NCBI RefSeq assembly: GCF_011397635.1
Contig: NC_064761.1
Span: 25,027,643-25,091,642 of the forward strand
Length of the DNA stretch: 64,000 bases
Direction: 5' to 3'
From: Epinephelus fuscoguttatus
Lineage: Eukaryota; Chordata; Actinopteri; Perciformes; Serranidae
Shown here: one piece after another, positions 1 through 14,500 of the stretch
Position numbering within the stretch: the first letter of the stretch is position 1
How the letters are laid out: the number at the start of each line of letters is the position of its first letter
Notes under the pieces: generated by a model
What the model was told of the DNA's origin: nothing
What the model saw: only the letters and a program-made list of their open reading frames with translations
Database searches by the model: none
Made by a program: the position numbers and the translations under genes

Positions 1-136
1 CATTTTGATAAGAGATTTGTTTGTGTCGACTGAGGCTGAGCGGGAGGATGGAGTGAGTTTTTATGTGGGATGGCTGCACCGCGCACCACACTTGGCCAAA
101 CTAGATCTATGGTGCTGCATGTAATTGATCCATTGA

Positions 137-168
<32 letters not shown>

Positions 169-1032
169 TGCTGCATTCGTGCATGTGTGTGACTAGTAGA
201 GTTGAGACTATATTTAGAGCAGTATGAGGGGGACAAGCACAAAGAGAGAAAGCAAAAAAGTGAGCAGAGATCCAGAGGTCTGGTGTACGATGATCAATCA
301 GTGGACAGGCTCACTGTAGCCAGGGGACAGAAAAGCATGCCAGCAAACACACATACACACACACACACACTACATAAATACATTACACAACAAGAATGAC
401 AGTGTGTATAGCCTAAACAGGGAAACAAACACACCCATAAAGCAAAGTAAAAAAGCAACACAGGAAGCATATGTAAATATACAGAGCAGGGTAAACAAGG
501 TAGACCCCGAAATACAGATAGCACAACTTACTGTTATCCTGTTCCTATCACACACACACACACACATACACACAGTGTGTCTGATTGAAGGGTGCACAAA
601 AGCGCACAGCAGAAGCACAGCTTTGTACCTCGGCCATTATCTGTCTTTGTATCCACCACAGCAGCACAAACACACAAATGTATAAGTACAGCGGGTTTTT
701 TTGTTTTGTTTTGTTTTTTTGGTCCACAGCTCAAACCCCCTGTTAGTTTCAGACTAATGCCACTACTTTGTCATCAGTCTGAAAAAAAAAAACAAGATTA
801 AGTCTGAATTGTGCCATACATCAAAGTAATTCTGAAATTTTCAGGACTTGCCAAATGGAGAAGACCGAAAGAATCGAAATCTTTAAACATTCAGAGCCCC
901 TGTAAGATCAAATTTGACGCAAGCTTTGCCTGCCTCTGTACCTGAAACTTAATGGGCCCCTCGATGCAATTCATGTGTGTTTATCCGCAAGCATGTGTGC
1001 GTGCGTGTGTATGACCTCGTGGAAAACAGTAC
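1..1032. other. TTLL7 intron, left edge of window
   Basis: Intronic sequence with no further exon recognised: the expected continuation (TSDKRR... in relatives) is absent. It holds a (TG)n run at 136-164 and (CA)n runs near 353-370 and 549-574. ORFs called here are read-throughs of these repeats. Confidence 0.7.
136..164. repeat. (TG)n microsatellite
   Basis: About 14 TG units at the left edge of the window. Confidence 0.95.
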
Positions 1033-1127
1033 CGAATGTTGAGGAGTTTCAAAGAATTGAGCAGCACCCCTTTCTTCACGTCGTAATCAATCTTCTGATC
1101 GGTCCCAAAGCTCGGAGCTCGATTGAT
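1033..1127 (-). CDS. ttll7: TTLL7 coding exon 8, last in window
   Basis: 95 nt, residues 348-378 plus two bases of an Arg codon. Reads INRAPSFGTDQKIDYDVKKG then VLLNSLKLLNI. The N of INRAPSF completes the metal-binding site of the TTL domain. Acceptor ctctggcag, donor gtactg at 1032-1031. The intron to exon 7 is 10.5 kb. I see no following exon in bases 1-1032. Confidence 0.94.
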
Positions 1128-4100
1128 CTGCCAGAGAGGAGAGGAGAGAAACATTCAAAGAATATTCTGGCTTTTTTTTCCCTGTCTTCATCTCATTTTT
1201 GTCTTTCTTTTCAATTCAGCAGACAGAAATGCTATGCAATTACAGGAGTGGATTTAGGGCATCATTGGAAAAAAGAGATCTGTTCCCACAAGAAGGAGAG
1301 GAAAGAGGAGAGAAGAGGGGAGAACGAGATGGAAGAGGAGGGTTTTTTTCCTCTTTGAAGGACACTTTGGAACTCTTAGCCTTTGCCTGGGCATAAATCC
1401 TGTCTGACACTGATGTGTGTACACTTGTGCATGGAGAAGAGCCCACTGTGTATGAGTGCACAAATATGAACAGATTGTGTAGGTTAAACTGTCACTAGAT
1501 TAGTGACCCTGCCCTTTTCAGCCAACCAAAGCGAGCAGTCCATGACTCTGTGACTTAAGTATGCCAAGCACTGCAAAACCTACTCGTACCACTGCCGCCA
1601 ATAATCTCTTTGCGAGCATCGGCGAATTACCAGCGCTCGGCTCGATCCCATCATACACAATCAAGAGCGCTCAGCGAGAGTCAACTGAGCGAGAACAGAA
1701 AAAGCCACCTGTGATTTGAGGTACAAAAGCCAGTATCACCCAGGGAAAAATTCAAGAGCAGCTTACCTTTCTTAACAGAACAATTTCCAGCACTGGTGCA
1801 AGGTATTCAGATATCGGTTATTATACCTGACACAACAAATCAATTCTTGCCTTTTACTCTTTGTTATGTTCCCTCTGTCTCACTGCCAAGGTGAAAAAGA
1901 GATTGTGTGAGACAACAAAAGGACCAGCGAATGGAGAGAAGTGCAGAGGGAGGGTGAATGGACTGGCAACCGTGATTGGAATGGTGTCTCCCTATGAGGT
2001 GACTTCAAATGACAATGCAACAGATGCTCAGCGAAAGGCTGGCCTGGGTTAATAAACCTTGATGGTTGAGATAAGTCAGGTCTCTTCCGAAAGTCGTTCA
2101 CCAAACCACCTATTTTCTTTTTCATGTGGGAACGCCAGTATGGTTGGCACCTTTTGATGTCACGAGATTTGTAATAGCTACTATAAAGGTACCTTGAAAA
2201 AGATTTATGAAATTATATATGGTGTACACGACAGAGATTATTATCAGGCAGAAACTGTTAACTTAGCCATAATGACTGAAACATGCCGTCCCTCACTGTG
2301 TGTAGTTGAGTACTGCCATGCTGTAACCCGACATGGCTTTATCTGTCGGTGAGAATATAAAAATCACTGCTAACAGTGCTGGAAGTGCAGCTGGAAATTC
2401 TTCCCTCCCAGGTGCCTTAATCTGCAGTCGGAGTGAGTATTTGTGTTAGAGATGTTATTCGTCCTGTTTCTATCTTCCTTTAGAAAAAAGCAGTTGGATA
2501 CAGTTGGACTCATCAAAGCAGCACGATGGCCAATCGCAAATCGGGATTTTGGCACCACGGAAACACTGAGCCAATCGGAGGTTTAAGAGCGCATTATAGA
2601 TTTATTCTGTCAACCAATCACGAATTTAGGGTAAGGAATAGTGAAAGAGGCCAATGAGAAAGCAGATTGGCGTGTAACATCAGGTCATTTGAAGCCGTTA
2701 AGATTTTTGGGCTAAAAATCAGCAACAAAACCCAAAAGCTCCTTTACAGAGATGTGCAAAGCGTCTCAAGGGTTGCGGGGGTAGCACTCAAAAACTCCAG
2801 CCCTCTTTCTCCTCTCTTCTCCTGAACTAGCCATTACTAATCCTGACACAAAGGTGCTTACTGCTGTGTGGCAGATTTGGTAACACTGCTGTAAGATAAT
2901 ATTTACATCACAACCAGGCTCTGAGGAACTGAGAGAGCCAGAGCGTCGACTGTGTTGCCAGCCGTGGGGCAGGTAGCCCAAGAAAGAGCAGTAACTATTG
3001 AAAGATTGTCCATTTGGATCAGGAAGCAGCTGTAAAAAAAATCTGGGCAGGCTTAAGTGAATCAGTAAAGCTGCTCCCTACATCAGCGGCTACTCCTAAA
3101 TTGTCCTTCAGTCAGACACCTAAACCCCAGATTCCCACAATATGAATACGGTTGCGCAAGGAGGCTCTCGTGTTGAAATGCATGTAGCTGTGTGAAGCTG
3201 AGCGTAAGCGAACAAGAGCACACAAGGATATGAAAACTTATCCCGAGCTGTCGCTGTCTATGTAAACCTGAAGCAACTTAATAACCTACTCTGAGCCTGC
3301 TGGGGCATCGCTGCCCGAGTCTCTTCCACGAGTTCAGAGGATACATCCACAAATATCACCAGTGAGCTACTAAATCTGCACCAACATGACATGGGTTTGT
3401 ATGGGTGTGCCGACATAAGTGTGTGCACGCACCCACACGTGTGTTTTTCTACACAGCAACCATTTATTAGAAGGAGGGGGGGTAGGTGGGTGATGAATGT
3501 CTTCCAGTGCAAAGAAGAAAAAAGGAACAGGGACCCTATCCAACTCTTTCACTCAATAGAATGAAGTCTACAATACATCCCTCTGTGTGCTGAGAAGGAC
3601 AGAGCTCCTCTTCAACCTACAGTACCTTACCTAAAGAAAAAAAAACACCACAAAAGAAAAGGAGGGGAGAGGTCTGTTTTCATTTAGAGCACTCCCCGAT
3701 ATGACAGCCACAATGAAAAAAGTATGGCTTTAGAGCGCTGTAGCCTATAGGTAACAGCCAGACTGGCAGTGATCCTGGCGACGGTTGTCTCGTTACTTGT
3801 CTTCATTTCTTAGTTTGATTTGTGGTGTCAAGCTGTCACAGAGTAGACTGGCATCACGGCACTTGCTGTCTCTCTTTGCTCTCCCTCAATCTTTGGTCTC
3901 TTTCCTTCTACTCTCCGCCTGTCGCCCTCTTCTTCTGGTTAGTTTCTCTTCCCACTCTGTTTCTTCCTGTCTCTCACCCCGGTTTCTGTCTGGTCACTCA
4001 TCCCCCCCTCCCAGACTTGCTAGCCCTCGCTCTCTGGTCGTTAACTCTCTTACTCATTTCTTTCACCGTGTTTCTGTGTTCTCCTTTTCCTCTCTGGCAA

Positions 4101-7100
4101 AGGAAGTTGGACCAGTCTGGTCCTAATGAACCCCTGCAGGCTCCCCAAACCCCCACTCTGATTTCCTTAAGTGACTCTGGCAGGGTCTTAAAGGAGCCCT
4201 CGGTTGCTCCAAGACGCATTCAATAAAAATGTCAGATGAAAAGATCAGAAACTCCTTTTTACTTATGCTTTGATTCGGTTCAGCATCAGAATTGCGTCAA
4301 TGTAGACCAAATATAACGCGGTCAAACATCAGAATGAGCGTGTAGGAAAAGAACATATCGGTCTGTAATTTTTCACAAGACAGGTTTATCATCGTCTGAT
4401 CACTCAATTAAACATACAAAGATCCGAGGGTGAGCTGTAAATCATTAGCGTACCCCACACAGGACATGTAGCTCTTTCATTTTCTGCACCTGGAGGTGTG
4501 TGACCAAAACACACAGGTAACCTGCCAGTGTTTATGAAGGCAAATAAAGCCTGTGCTCCGGGGGCGGCTTATTAAATTTTCTTCAACTATCCATTTGGTT
4601 TGAATTGTCTGTGAACTGCAAGAATGTCTACTGATCTTTATTGCAGGCCCTGAAGTACAAACAGCGAGGCAGAAGTGCAACCAGCACATTTTACATGCCT
4701 TATTTGATTTGATATAGTTTATTAATTTCCAAGTGGGGAATTCTCTTTACCCTCTGGTTTGGATGCAGGGTCAGTCTCATAATGTTTGGCCCCCATGGGG
4801 GTGTACTGCTCGAAGATAGTTAATAAGTAAGTAATGGCCATACAGCAAAATCAAGCCCCAACAATAACACTATTATTACTGTAGCCACAGGCCATCGCAC
4901 ACCTAGAGAGAATTAACTCAATCTCAGTTCACACTATGGCACCGCAATGACTCAGATTCCAACTCCATCTGACAATTTATTGTTATCGTTTCAATTATGA
5001 ATAAACCCAGTAAAAAAAAATGCTTACAATAATCATATGACTCATTCATTGTTGAAAATGTAGTGGGCATCAAACAGTTTGCGCCTGTGGCCTCTGCTGT
5101 GTCACACCGACCCTAATAACACAGCAACAGCAATGGATCAACAACAATCAGCTGCTTTCTTTCCACAACAAATTGCTTCCCCCCATCGACATCCATTCTG
5201 CGTCTGGAATACTCGTCAAACAAGTGCAAGGGCTGCTCGTGATTAATCGGTTCAGAAAAACGACCCCCTCTTATTATTCCTGGCAGAGTGTAAACAACCA
5301 CTGCTTTGACAAGCCTCCCATTCTGCCCCGCACACTCGAGGGTATCGGCACAGTTCAACCGCTGTCAGAATGGAGTGTTTGTTGCCGCACAATGGTGGAA
5401 TGAGAAAGGGAGGCAGAGAGGGAGAGCATGAGTAGCAGAGCGACAGAAAGACAGACAGCTGGCCGCCATGTTAAGTCGCTCTCTTGTTTCAGCCGTCTTA
5501 TCAATCACTGTTTTGTTCTTTTTGTGGCATTTTTAGTGGTCCAGACAGACGGAGGGAAACTCTAGCTGAGCATGCTGAGCTGCTGGTAAAGGTCCTGGGA
5601 GTGAGCAGGCCAGCGCTTAGCTTAGCCACCAGTTGGCCTGACCTGTGTGACTGGCCGGCTGGCAGGGTGCAGGGAGTGTTGACTTTTTTTTTTTTTTTTT
5701 TTTTTTTGCTGGGTATTCTTTTTGAAGACACGCAGAGATACAATCAGACACAGCCACAAAAAGCAAAAGGTGCTTCCAGGGTGCACGAGAAGGTAAAAGC
5801 GGACATAGTTATGCAGCCGCACACACAAACACACACACCTAATTCCCTCCTAAGTACTTACAAACATGCGAGAATATATCAACAAAACCCACCTGAGGTC
5901 CAAAACTGTCAGTCATAAATATGCAGGGGTATATATCTTCCTTTACAGTCTCTTACACACTCTACCACACACACTACAGTTCCATATGTCACTCATAAAC
6001 ATGCAGTATATATCTTCCCTCTCAATCACATGCACACACACACACACACACAGTCAGTGGTGCTGCCATACATGCCTGATGATAAATGACTAAATGTTGG
6101 GGTGTGTTTTCAACTGCCCCACATACAAGGCCTGCGCGCTCCTAATTTGATACTTATTCCATGAAATAGTCATGTTGGGGGAAAATGGATGTGGATAGAG
6201 ACAGACAGTCCCATACATCATTCTAATTATTCTTTAATAAACCTCTTACAAGCCAAAGAGTGGCTTGTAGGTAACTACTGCCACCTAGGGTTCGCAGGGA
6301 GAAAGACGCGCCCTCAGAGCTCAGGACGACATCCATGGACATTTAAATAAGAATGACTCCCACTAAGTGCCAAAGATTAATCAAAGGCAAAAGGAGAATG
6401 AAAGGTGGAAGGGTGCAAGGGAGACTCTGAAAGATAATTGAGTATATCAAACTGTATGTATTCTCCTCTATCATTTTTCACCCTCGAAAATTCAATCATG
6501 AGGGGATGAAAATTATTTGGAGAGCACAGGTAGCAAGTAAATTCCTCCTTAATCACCCTGAATACACAATAATGTTCGACTCGGCTGTTGTAGGGGTTAG
6601 AAAACACTTCTCGAGGAAATATCTGAAAGGCGGGCTAACCTCTAAATCCTTCTGCCAGAACTCCTTGGAAAACAGCTTTGAATGGCTACTCTTTAGACTT
6701 TTATGGAAAGCTATGAGAACATAAAATTTTCATCTCATTCTGCACAGATGAAATAGAATTTCAATTGAAAGCTTTCATAAGTGTGAGGCACTATTTATTC
6801 CGCACAGGAAATTAACAGTATTTTCAGCAGTTGTAATACATTTGCAGTCTGTTTATGTGTGTAGGGGATGTTAGAGAGAGTAAAAAAAAAATATCCATGT
6901 GTTTGTTTCTACTTGTATGTGTGTGTCGTGGCATCTGTTTACACTTGCCAGCGCAGATTACTCCCCACAAACACAACCCCCCCATGCACGCACACATATA
7001 TACACTTGCACTCAAAAGAAAAAGGAAGTCTGGATTATGTTGGCTCTGAGGGATGGACAGGCAAACCAAACTCATCTTGAAGCAATCGGGGACAGAGCAC

Positions 7101-7839
7101 AGAAAGAGAAGGAAAAGTTGCAGGAAGGGGCGAAGGGAGGGAGAGGAGGGGTGAAGAATCACCGCCCTAAGGGGAGCAGTCCAGCTGCAGTCTGTTGGTC
7201 TGTTGTCGTAATGCCCATTCACACACACACACACACATGCACACACAAACACACTGAGACACAAACAAACCAGTGCCACGGTTGACCTAACCATGCCCGC
7301 CTCATTAGCTGCCAATCACTCTGCACAAGGGGGGCAGGAGGGGTAGAAAGCCAGAGAGATGGATGAGGAGATGGTAGTTAAGTTGCAGCCATCAATAATC
7401 AAGCTGCCTAAGCTCCTGTGTCCAATGGCATCTTAATACTGGACACGTAAAAACGCCATGAAAGTTGGCAAACAAGCCTTCTTCCTCCTCTCTTTATTCT
7501 GTCGCACACTGAATTGGTCTGTTTTTGTGTTTTTAAGCAGGATTCCTCCATGCCTCTCCGGCTGGATAAAAAGACAGGCTGTGGGCAGGAGTTGGTTTGG
7601 TAGGCAGATCAGAATGCCCGACCACACTCGCACACACAGACACACACACACTGCAGAGGACTATTCCCAGAGGGGCAAAGACCACACATGCAGACACACA
7701 CACATATAGAGAGTAGACACATTCACAAGACACACAGAAACACTCTCAGCTGCATGTGGTGGCTTTCATAGTGCGTGTGTGTGTTCATAGTGCGAGCAAA
7801 CACACATACAGTACCTACAGTATGTACCCATTCAAACAC

Positions 7840-7877
<38 letters not shown>

Positions 7878-8834
7878 ACTGTGGCCCTAACAAGCAGGCC
7901 GACCAGCCTTTGAGCTGCCTGGAGCCTGACACTAGAGAGACAGCTTCTCACACACCAGGCAGGTTTCTAATTATTCCTGCTCACTACAAACACTTGTTTC
8001 TTTTTATTTAGAGTTGACCAGCTTGAGCTCTTTTTTTCCGACTAAAAAAAAAAAAAGAAGAAGAAGTAAGCCAGAGTCTGTAATGAGGTCGGGCCTCAAT
8101 CCACCCGTCCTTGTGTTGTGGTCCATGGACACCAATCAGGACCTTATGAGAACAATGAGTTGTGCTCTTTGTTGGCTCTGCTGCACATGTAAGGGGTGGA
8201 GCATTTAAAGGAATATTTTATGTGTGTGTTTAAATTCCTCTTGTCCTCGCCCCTCACCCCAAAAAACTCCTAGTAATTTTTTTTTCCTTCCCATTTTCTT
8301 CACTCCATTTGACGTTATTTGTCATGCCGGCTTACAGCACATGGGCCCTGGATAAACTTAAGAGAGGATGGGGGTGCAGGGGTGATAATGCTGCCCCATT
8401 GCTATATTTTGCCATTGAGTAGACACATTCCTTATGACTCACACTGGATTTGGAGACGGCTTCTGTTCTCTTTGACCCACGCACCCCAATTTTTAAGACA
8501 CCCCCACGTGCGTGCAGGATTTATGAGCCTGCATCACGAGGTGGTTCCTGAGCCAAACTAAAATGTATGCTCATTGCTGCATCGATTTCCAGTGTATTTT
8601 TGTTTTTGCTGTCAAAAGACAAAGAAAACACTTGATGAAGTCCTCAAAGCAAAACCCTTGGCACTGACAACACAAACTACAGTCTAGGCAGACTGTGTGA
8701 ATGTGTCCGTGCGTGTGTGTCTGTGTGAAGCGAAGATCACGGCTCAATGAAACGCCTTTCCTATACGAGACACAGATGCTGTCTGGGCTGGTTTAATGAA
8801 AGTGAACGTCTCAGGTTACGCCATTTGAGCAAGG

Positions 8835-8875
<41 letters not shown>

Positions 8876-10122
8876 CACGCCTATGTAGCACTGATGTTTT
8901 GAATGTCAATAGGAGGTAAAACTTGTGTTGAAAACCCTGCTGAATTAAGATAAGGATCACACAAAAGCCTGTCTCTCTCTTTTTACTTTCTCTTCTCCCC
9001 CTTCTATGCTTGCTCTGAGCACAATGCGCCTGTTTGATGCCTGGCCTCGGTTTGAGAAGCATCACTCTTGCCTTCTCTGTTTTCACCCCTGTGACAAGCT
9101 ATTTAGCAGGTGTGCGCTGGTCGCCGGGTTGTTCCTCTTGAGTATCCCTATTCGTTATCAGTATATTTGCAATGATTTCTCTTTGTCTGCTTACAAAGAA
9201 CCACTGTATTGTATCTTCCACAGAGGTTTTCTTGCAATGGCAAGATAAAGGCGAGTGTGTCCTCTAATCACTGGAGTTTGGAGTTGCACTACTTTGAATA
9301 ACTTGTCTAAAAAAAAAAACAGTGGCTATTTTCTGGAGGCGTAATTGGAGGATGTGAGAGGCAATCATGTTCCTTTTTCCTCCCCGGCCTCCTACACACG
9401 CTTGGAAAACAGCAGACAAAAATACAAATACAAAGGGCAGGATTAATGTCATTTGACAGTTTCTTATATATGATACCATCTAGCGTTCAGGTATCCGACT
9501 GGCTTTGAGTTTACACAGGTTGAACCTTCATTTCCTGGCTGCGTGTTTGCATGTCCAACAACCAAGTCTGACGTTTTAAAGAGTAAGAGAGGAAGACATT
9601 GTCGGAACAGCAGTCTGGGTAAAGCCCCAACGAGGCGTGGTGCACATAATTCACAGTGACACCAATAAGGGAACCTGAGAGCTGAAGTCCACAGATTCAA
9701 AACAAACCTGTGAGACCTAGATTGTGTTTCAATTCCTGACACAACTTTTTTGTATTCTGGGACTCAAGGGGGTGACAGTAAAAAAAATTAAAAAAATGGT
9801 GAAATGCGGTGCAATACATTCAATTTACCACAAAATGCTGCAAAGTGATCTGCTGAAAAATTAAATTTGGACCTGAGGGCTTGCCATAGGGTACCGTTTG
9901 TGGCAACCAGCCTATGGGCCAGGCTGTGTGTGGCGTCCCTGCAGGATAGGAATGAACGTCGACAGGCTAAAAAGTGGTAATAAAGTTATTTTCAGGCTTG
10001 ACAGCGTACGCAGTGAGGATTTGAGAAGGGGTCTCTGTGCTTGCAACTATCCCCTGACTAATCAGTTGAATTTTGGAAATAAATGATTGTTGCTGTAAAT
10101 GTTGCGTGAAAGAGAAGCAGGG

Positions 10123-10176
<54 letters not shown>

Positions 10177-11551
10177 GCGTGTGCGTGTGCGCGCATGGGA
10201 TGTTAATTGATGAGAGTTATAGAGAGCTGCTAGTAGCACAGGGGGGATCATTACTGCTGGAGTGGAACAACTGCATTCACGGCTGTTTGCCATGTCTCAT
10301 ACACTTACACACAAACACAGACACACACACAATGCACACACACACACACACATACTGTCACAGTGCACCAGCAGTCAAAAGGAACACCATCATGTTGCTC
10401 TCTCTTGTACATTCTTTTGTCATATAGTAGCTACAACTGCTCAGCCACACAAAAAGAGTCAGGTAATTATAACACCCTAATTCCACGATGACTCTTCTGA
10501 CACCCACCAACTATGAAATACCACTTTTCTCCAAATCAGAGACTTTTGGAAATCACAAGATTTATTTTGGGTTGTCATGATGGGGAAAAACAAACAATTA
10601 TCCCACAGGCATTCCCCATCCTTGAGTCAATTTGTGGGAAGGGGTGGGGGGGGTGGGGGGGGGTAAGGCGCGCAGCCACTTTGGGTTAAAGGATTTAGGT
10701 CACGCTTTAACTGACTGGCTGACATCAGAACGGTGAGACGGAAATCCCGGAATGGACTCTGAGCTCGAATCCATCTCCAGAATGACTGACACTTCAGAGA
10801 CTGACACTGAGAGAATGAGGTGCCTTGCTAGTCAACCTGCCGTCCTGACCTATATTTTCCTCCCCTGCATGTGTGTGATTTCCTTTGTGTGAGCGCGAGT
10901 GATCTTTGTCTTGTCTTATATGCAGCTTGGTATGCATGCATTTCTATTTGTATGCATGAGTGTGTATGAATGAACACATCCATGTAATTGTGCGTGCATG
11001 TTTGCGGCTGTGTACGTCCTTTTCATTTTACATGGTAAATGTGTCTGTTTGTGTTCAGAGGTGCATAAATACATACTTGAGACTGCGCGGGTGTTTGTGT
11101 GTGTTTCTGTGCACCAGGGACGAGAGTGTGTAAGCAAAATCAGTGTGTGTTTATGCTTTCTGTCAGTGCGGGGCAACGTCTCCTTCTCTCCTGCTGATGC
11201 CACATTACTTCAGTTTAGGTGCCGCTGTCACTTTAGCACCAGCATAGACAGGTGAGACTGCACAGACTGCAGCCTTCCTTTTTCTGACTGAGAAACACAC
11301 ACACACATACCCAGTTTCATGAATCATCCTCCCTTAAATCTCCTACTGTTCTTTCATTATTTTCAATATGTTTTGAAATGGAAAACAAGTAAGAATTACT
11401 TTAAAAATCCTAACCCTATCCCAAATTAACAAATTAATCTGCCCCTTTAAGTGATGTTGTGAAAATGCTTATTTTCTGCAATTAATTTAATTAAAAATTC
11501 AAAAATAACTAAAACAAAAAGTTGAAGAAATTATTGGGAAAAAAAAGTGAG

Positions 11552-11590
<39 letters not shown>

Positions 11591-14500
11591 GTCGTACCTC
11601 CAGTAGCCAGGGTTTGAGTTTGCGGTCCAGGATGATGTCAAAGCCCAGGACCTCAAAGCAGACGCTGTCGCTCCCTGGTGGCTGGCCGGGGCGACACATG
11701 CGATAGGCGTGCAGCACGTGGGGTTCAGCCACTATCAACGTCTTCACCACCAGCTCCTGGCAGGACACATACACACACAAACACAAAGAGTGAGAGAATC
11801 ACCAGGCTGAGCTGTCAAAGAGAGCACAAATCTTACTTTTTTTTTTGGTGCATTCATCCTAAAAAGCCATAGGCTGCCATTTTTTATAGCCGCTGATTAA
11901 CAGTCTACTTAAGCTGAAAGGGTGCAATTAGGAGTCTTGCTTTAATTGCAGGTTGCAACTGCAGACAAATGCTTGAACCTTTAGATTCAGGACTACACTT
12001 TGACAATGGAGCAATCATGACACATAGCAAACCTGTAGCCTACAGAGCTGCTTTAAAGAGGCAGGCCTACATCCAGTTCTCCTGTGTCTCAAGATACTCT
12101 GGCAGTTTAAAAGCCGAGGAGAAACAGAAAGTGTTGCTGGCACAGAACCTTTAAAATTTCACCCACACACAGACTTTCACGGGTGTTGGTGATGGTCCAT
12201 CTGTGTGGCTAGTGGCTCCCAACCTGTGTTCATGTGTGCACGTATGTTTGCTGGCTGCTACCTGCCCGCTTACTCCCACTGTGCAGCTGGGGTAAACATG
12301 CTCACACTGACACACACACAGCACAAAGCTTCCCCTCACCAGTCAAGCCCCACGCAGTGCTGCTGGCCTGCAGTTTGCCCAGTCCTGTCTGACTGCTGGG
12401 TGCAGGAGAGGGGTATGGTGGTCTGGCCCTGGCCTGATAAGGCAGCAGCCCCCCTCCCTCTTCAGTCTGTCTGTTGCTCGCACACCTCCATCCATCTGTC
12501 CATCCATCCACCCGTCTGACCCACAGGCTGCCCGGCACAAACACCTGCTCCCACTACTGCCATTTATGCCCAAAGTCCCCGGTACTGGCTGGTGTGTGTG
12601 TGCATGTGTGTGTCTTTGTCCCTGCCCCCATCACCTCCCTCCTTATCCTGAGCCCCCAGCACTGGCCACTGACTAGCACTGTGCATGTGTGCCTCTGTTT
12701 GTTCGCTTTGGGCTTCAATGGTTTTATAAGCCTCTTTGAATTATTTTATCCTTTATTGTTTTCAATTCACCTGCATACATTTGTGTATTATTTAAGCTAT
12801 TGTATTATGCATGTGTAATTTATTAATCTTATCTATGTTTTAACAGTTTGAATAGTGTCACTTCTCTTTCTGCATCAGTGCAATTGAGACTGCAATGTTT
12901 TTAAATGACTAAATTGCCTGACGTTTAAACGCAAGTTTAAATTTAGTTGACTGGAAATGCAAGGAAAAAAAAACTATATTATAAGAGACTTTATAGACCG
13001 CTAATCACATTTTTCGATAACCAAATCATATTTTAAATGCCGTTAAAGAGTGGTACTTCGCACCGTGCATTATGAACACTGCACAAAACACGACAACAAT
13101 ACACTCAATAAAAGTTACCAGATAACATTTAGTCGGCCTAGTGAGAAGACATCCAGCCGGCACAAGTGTGTGTGGCTCAGACATACGTTCCACGTAAGAG
13201 TTCGCCAGACAGTTGCAGGCTTGTACCAGTCACATGGATGTGGATGTGCATGCAGTTCCATCCACTGAGTGTAAGAGTGCGTGCGTGTGTGTGTGAAAAA
13301 GAGAGACAGAGAGCGTTTGATGATCAGAGCCGCTGGTTGGTCTCATATGCCTGTCTATATTCCTCCCGTTTTCCTCTCTGTATCGTCATCACAAGTTTAA
13401 CCAACTAGTGTTTCTGCTGTCCACTGGCGAGGGTAGAAATGTTTAATTGACTAGTTGACTAATCGGGCTTCTCACTAGTCAAGACAGCAGGATGTCTGAT
13501 ATTAAAGCCATGGGCAGTATTACGTAAGTAAAATTTAAGGTAAAATTTAAGGTAAAACCTATTCGTCAAGCTAAATTAAATAAAAAACTGTTGAAAGGCA
13601 ATAACTGTTTGGAATAGGCATTTATGTGCCACAGTTTTTTGTCATTCACTAAAATGAAATATACTGTCAAAATACATTTATGCAGGAGAACTCATCAAAA
13701 CGATTTTCTAAAACTGCATTTTAAATGCCTATTGATGTTCACTGTAGGACAAAGATAATCACCTTTAAGTGTCTTATAAAAGTGTAACCCTTATTATTTC
13801 TGATTGTCCACCAAATAGACACAGCATGATCAGAAAAGGAGCATTAACGTCACTCTAAAGTACCATCCCAGTGGACGAAGTGTAGCTATTTATTTGTACT
13901 GACTACTACATGTTTACTCTGACGCACACACACACCATCTGCACTCCGCTTCCCCTCACCAGTCAAGCCCTATGCTGTATTGCTGGCCCGCAGTTTTCCC
14001 AGCCTGGTATGACTGCTGGGTGCAGGAGAGCAGTACGGTGGTCTAGCCGTGGCCTCGATAACTAGCCTATTTGTAGTCAGACACTGATCTCAAAATTACA
14101 TCCACATAAAAAAGCTGCGGCTTTGCTGATCAAACCTTGGACACACTGCCCCATACAGCACATCAATAATACCTCAGTATGAAAGAGATGCCAGTGAAAC
14201 ATGGAGAAAGAAAAAAAACACATACAAGATATTCTTAACCCCCACAGACAATCTTTTGCCAAACAAACTCTCTGACTCTCTGACCATGACCATCGGTGGG
14301 AAGAGTCAGGGCAGCCTGCTTGGTCTGTACGGGAACAAAAATGTAAGAGGAGAGATGAAAAGAGAAGGAGAGAGGAGAGTGAGCGGAGAGCATAAATACA
14401 GAGTTGAAACAAAACAGTGTGAGCGCGAAACGGACAGCACTAACACCAAAGTGGTGCAACTTCTGAGGAAAGAGCAGAGACAAAAATGGTGAGAAGGCAA

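Larger units (their letters stand above)
1128..11597. other. TTLL7 intron, 10.5 kb
   Basis: No exon recognised. Contents: a cluster of CCAAT pentamers at 2530-2655; a pyrimidine-rich tract about 3850-4110; a LINE-3'-end-like piece about 4710-4760; a 24-T run at 5684-5707; two similar copies of a 30-nt unit around 5910-6020; (CA/TG)n runs near 6032, 7220, 7847, 8837, 10124, 10318 and 11553; and a G-rich tract at 10641-10665. Open frames in this stretch are low-complexity or have no recognisable homology. Confidence 0.7.

Noticed and set aside
7640-7880. Many His/Thr- or Cys/Val-rich open frames over CA/TG runs
   Set aside because: They are translations of microsatellites and appear on both strands; there is no homology.
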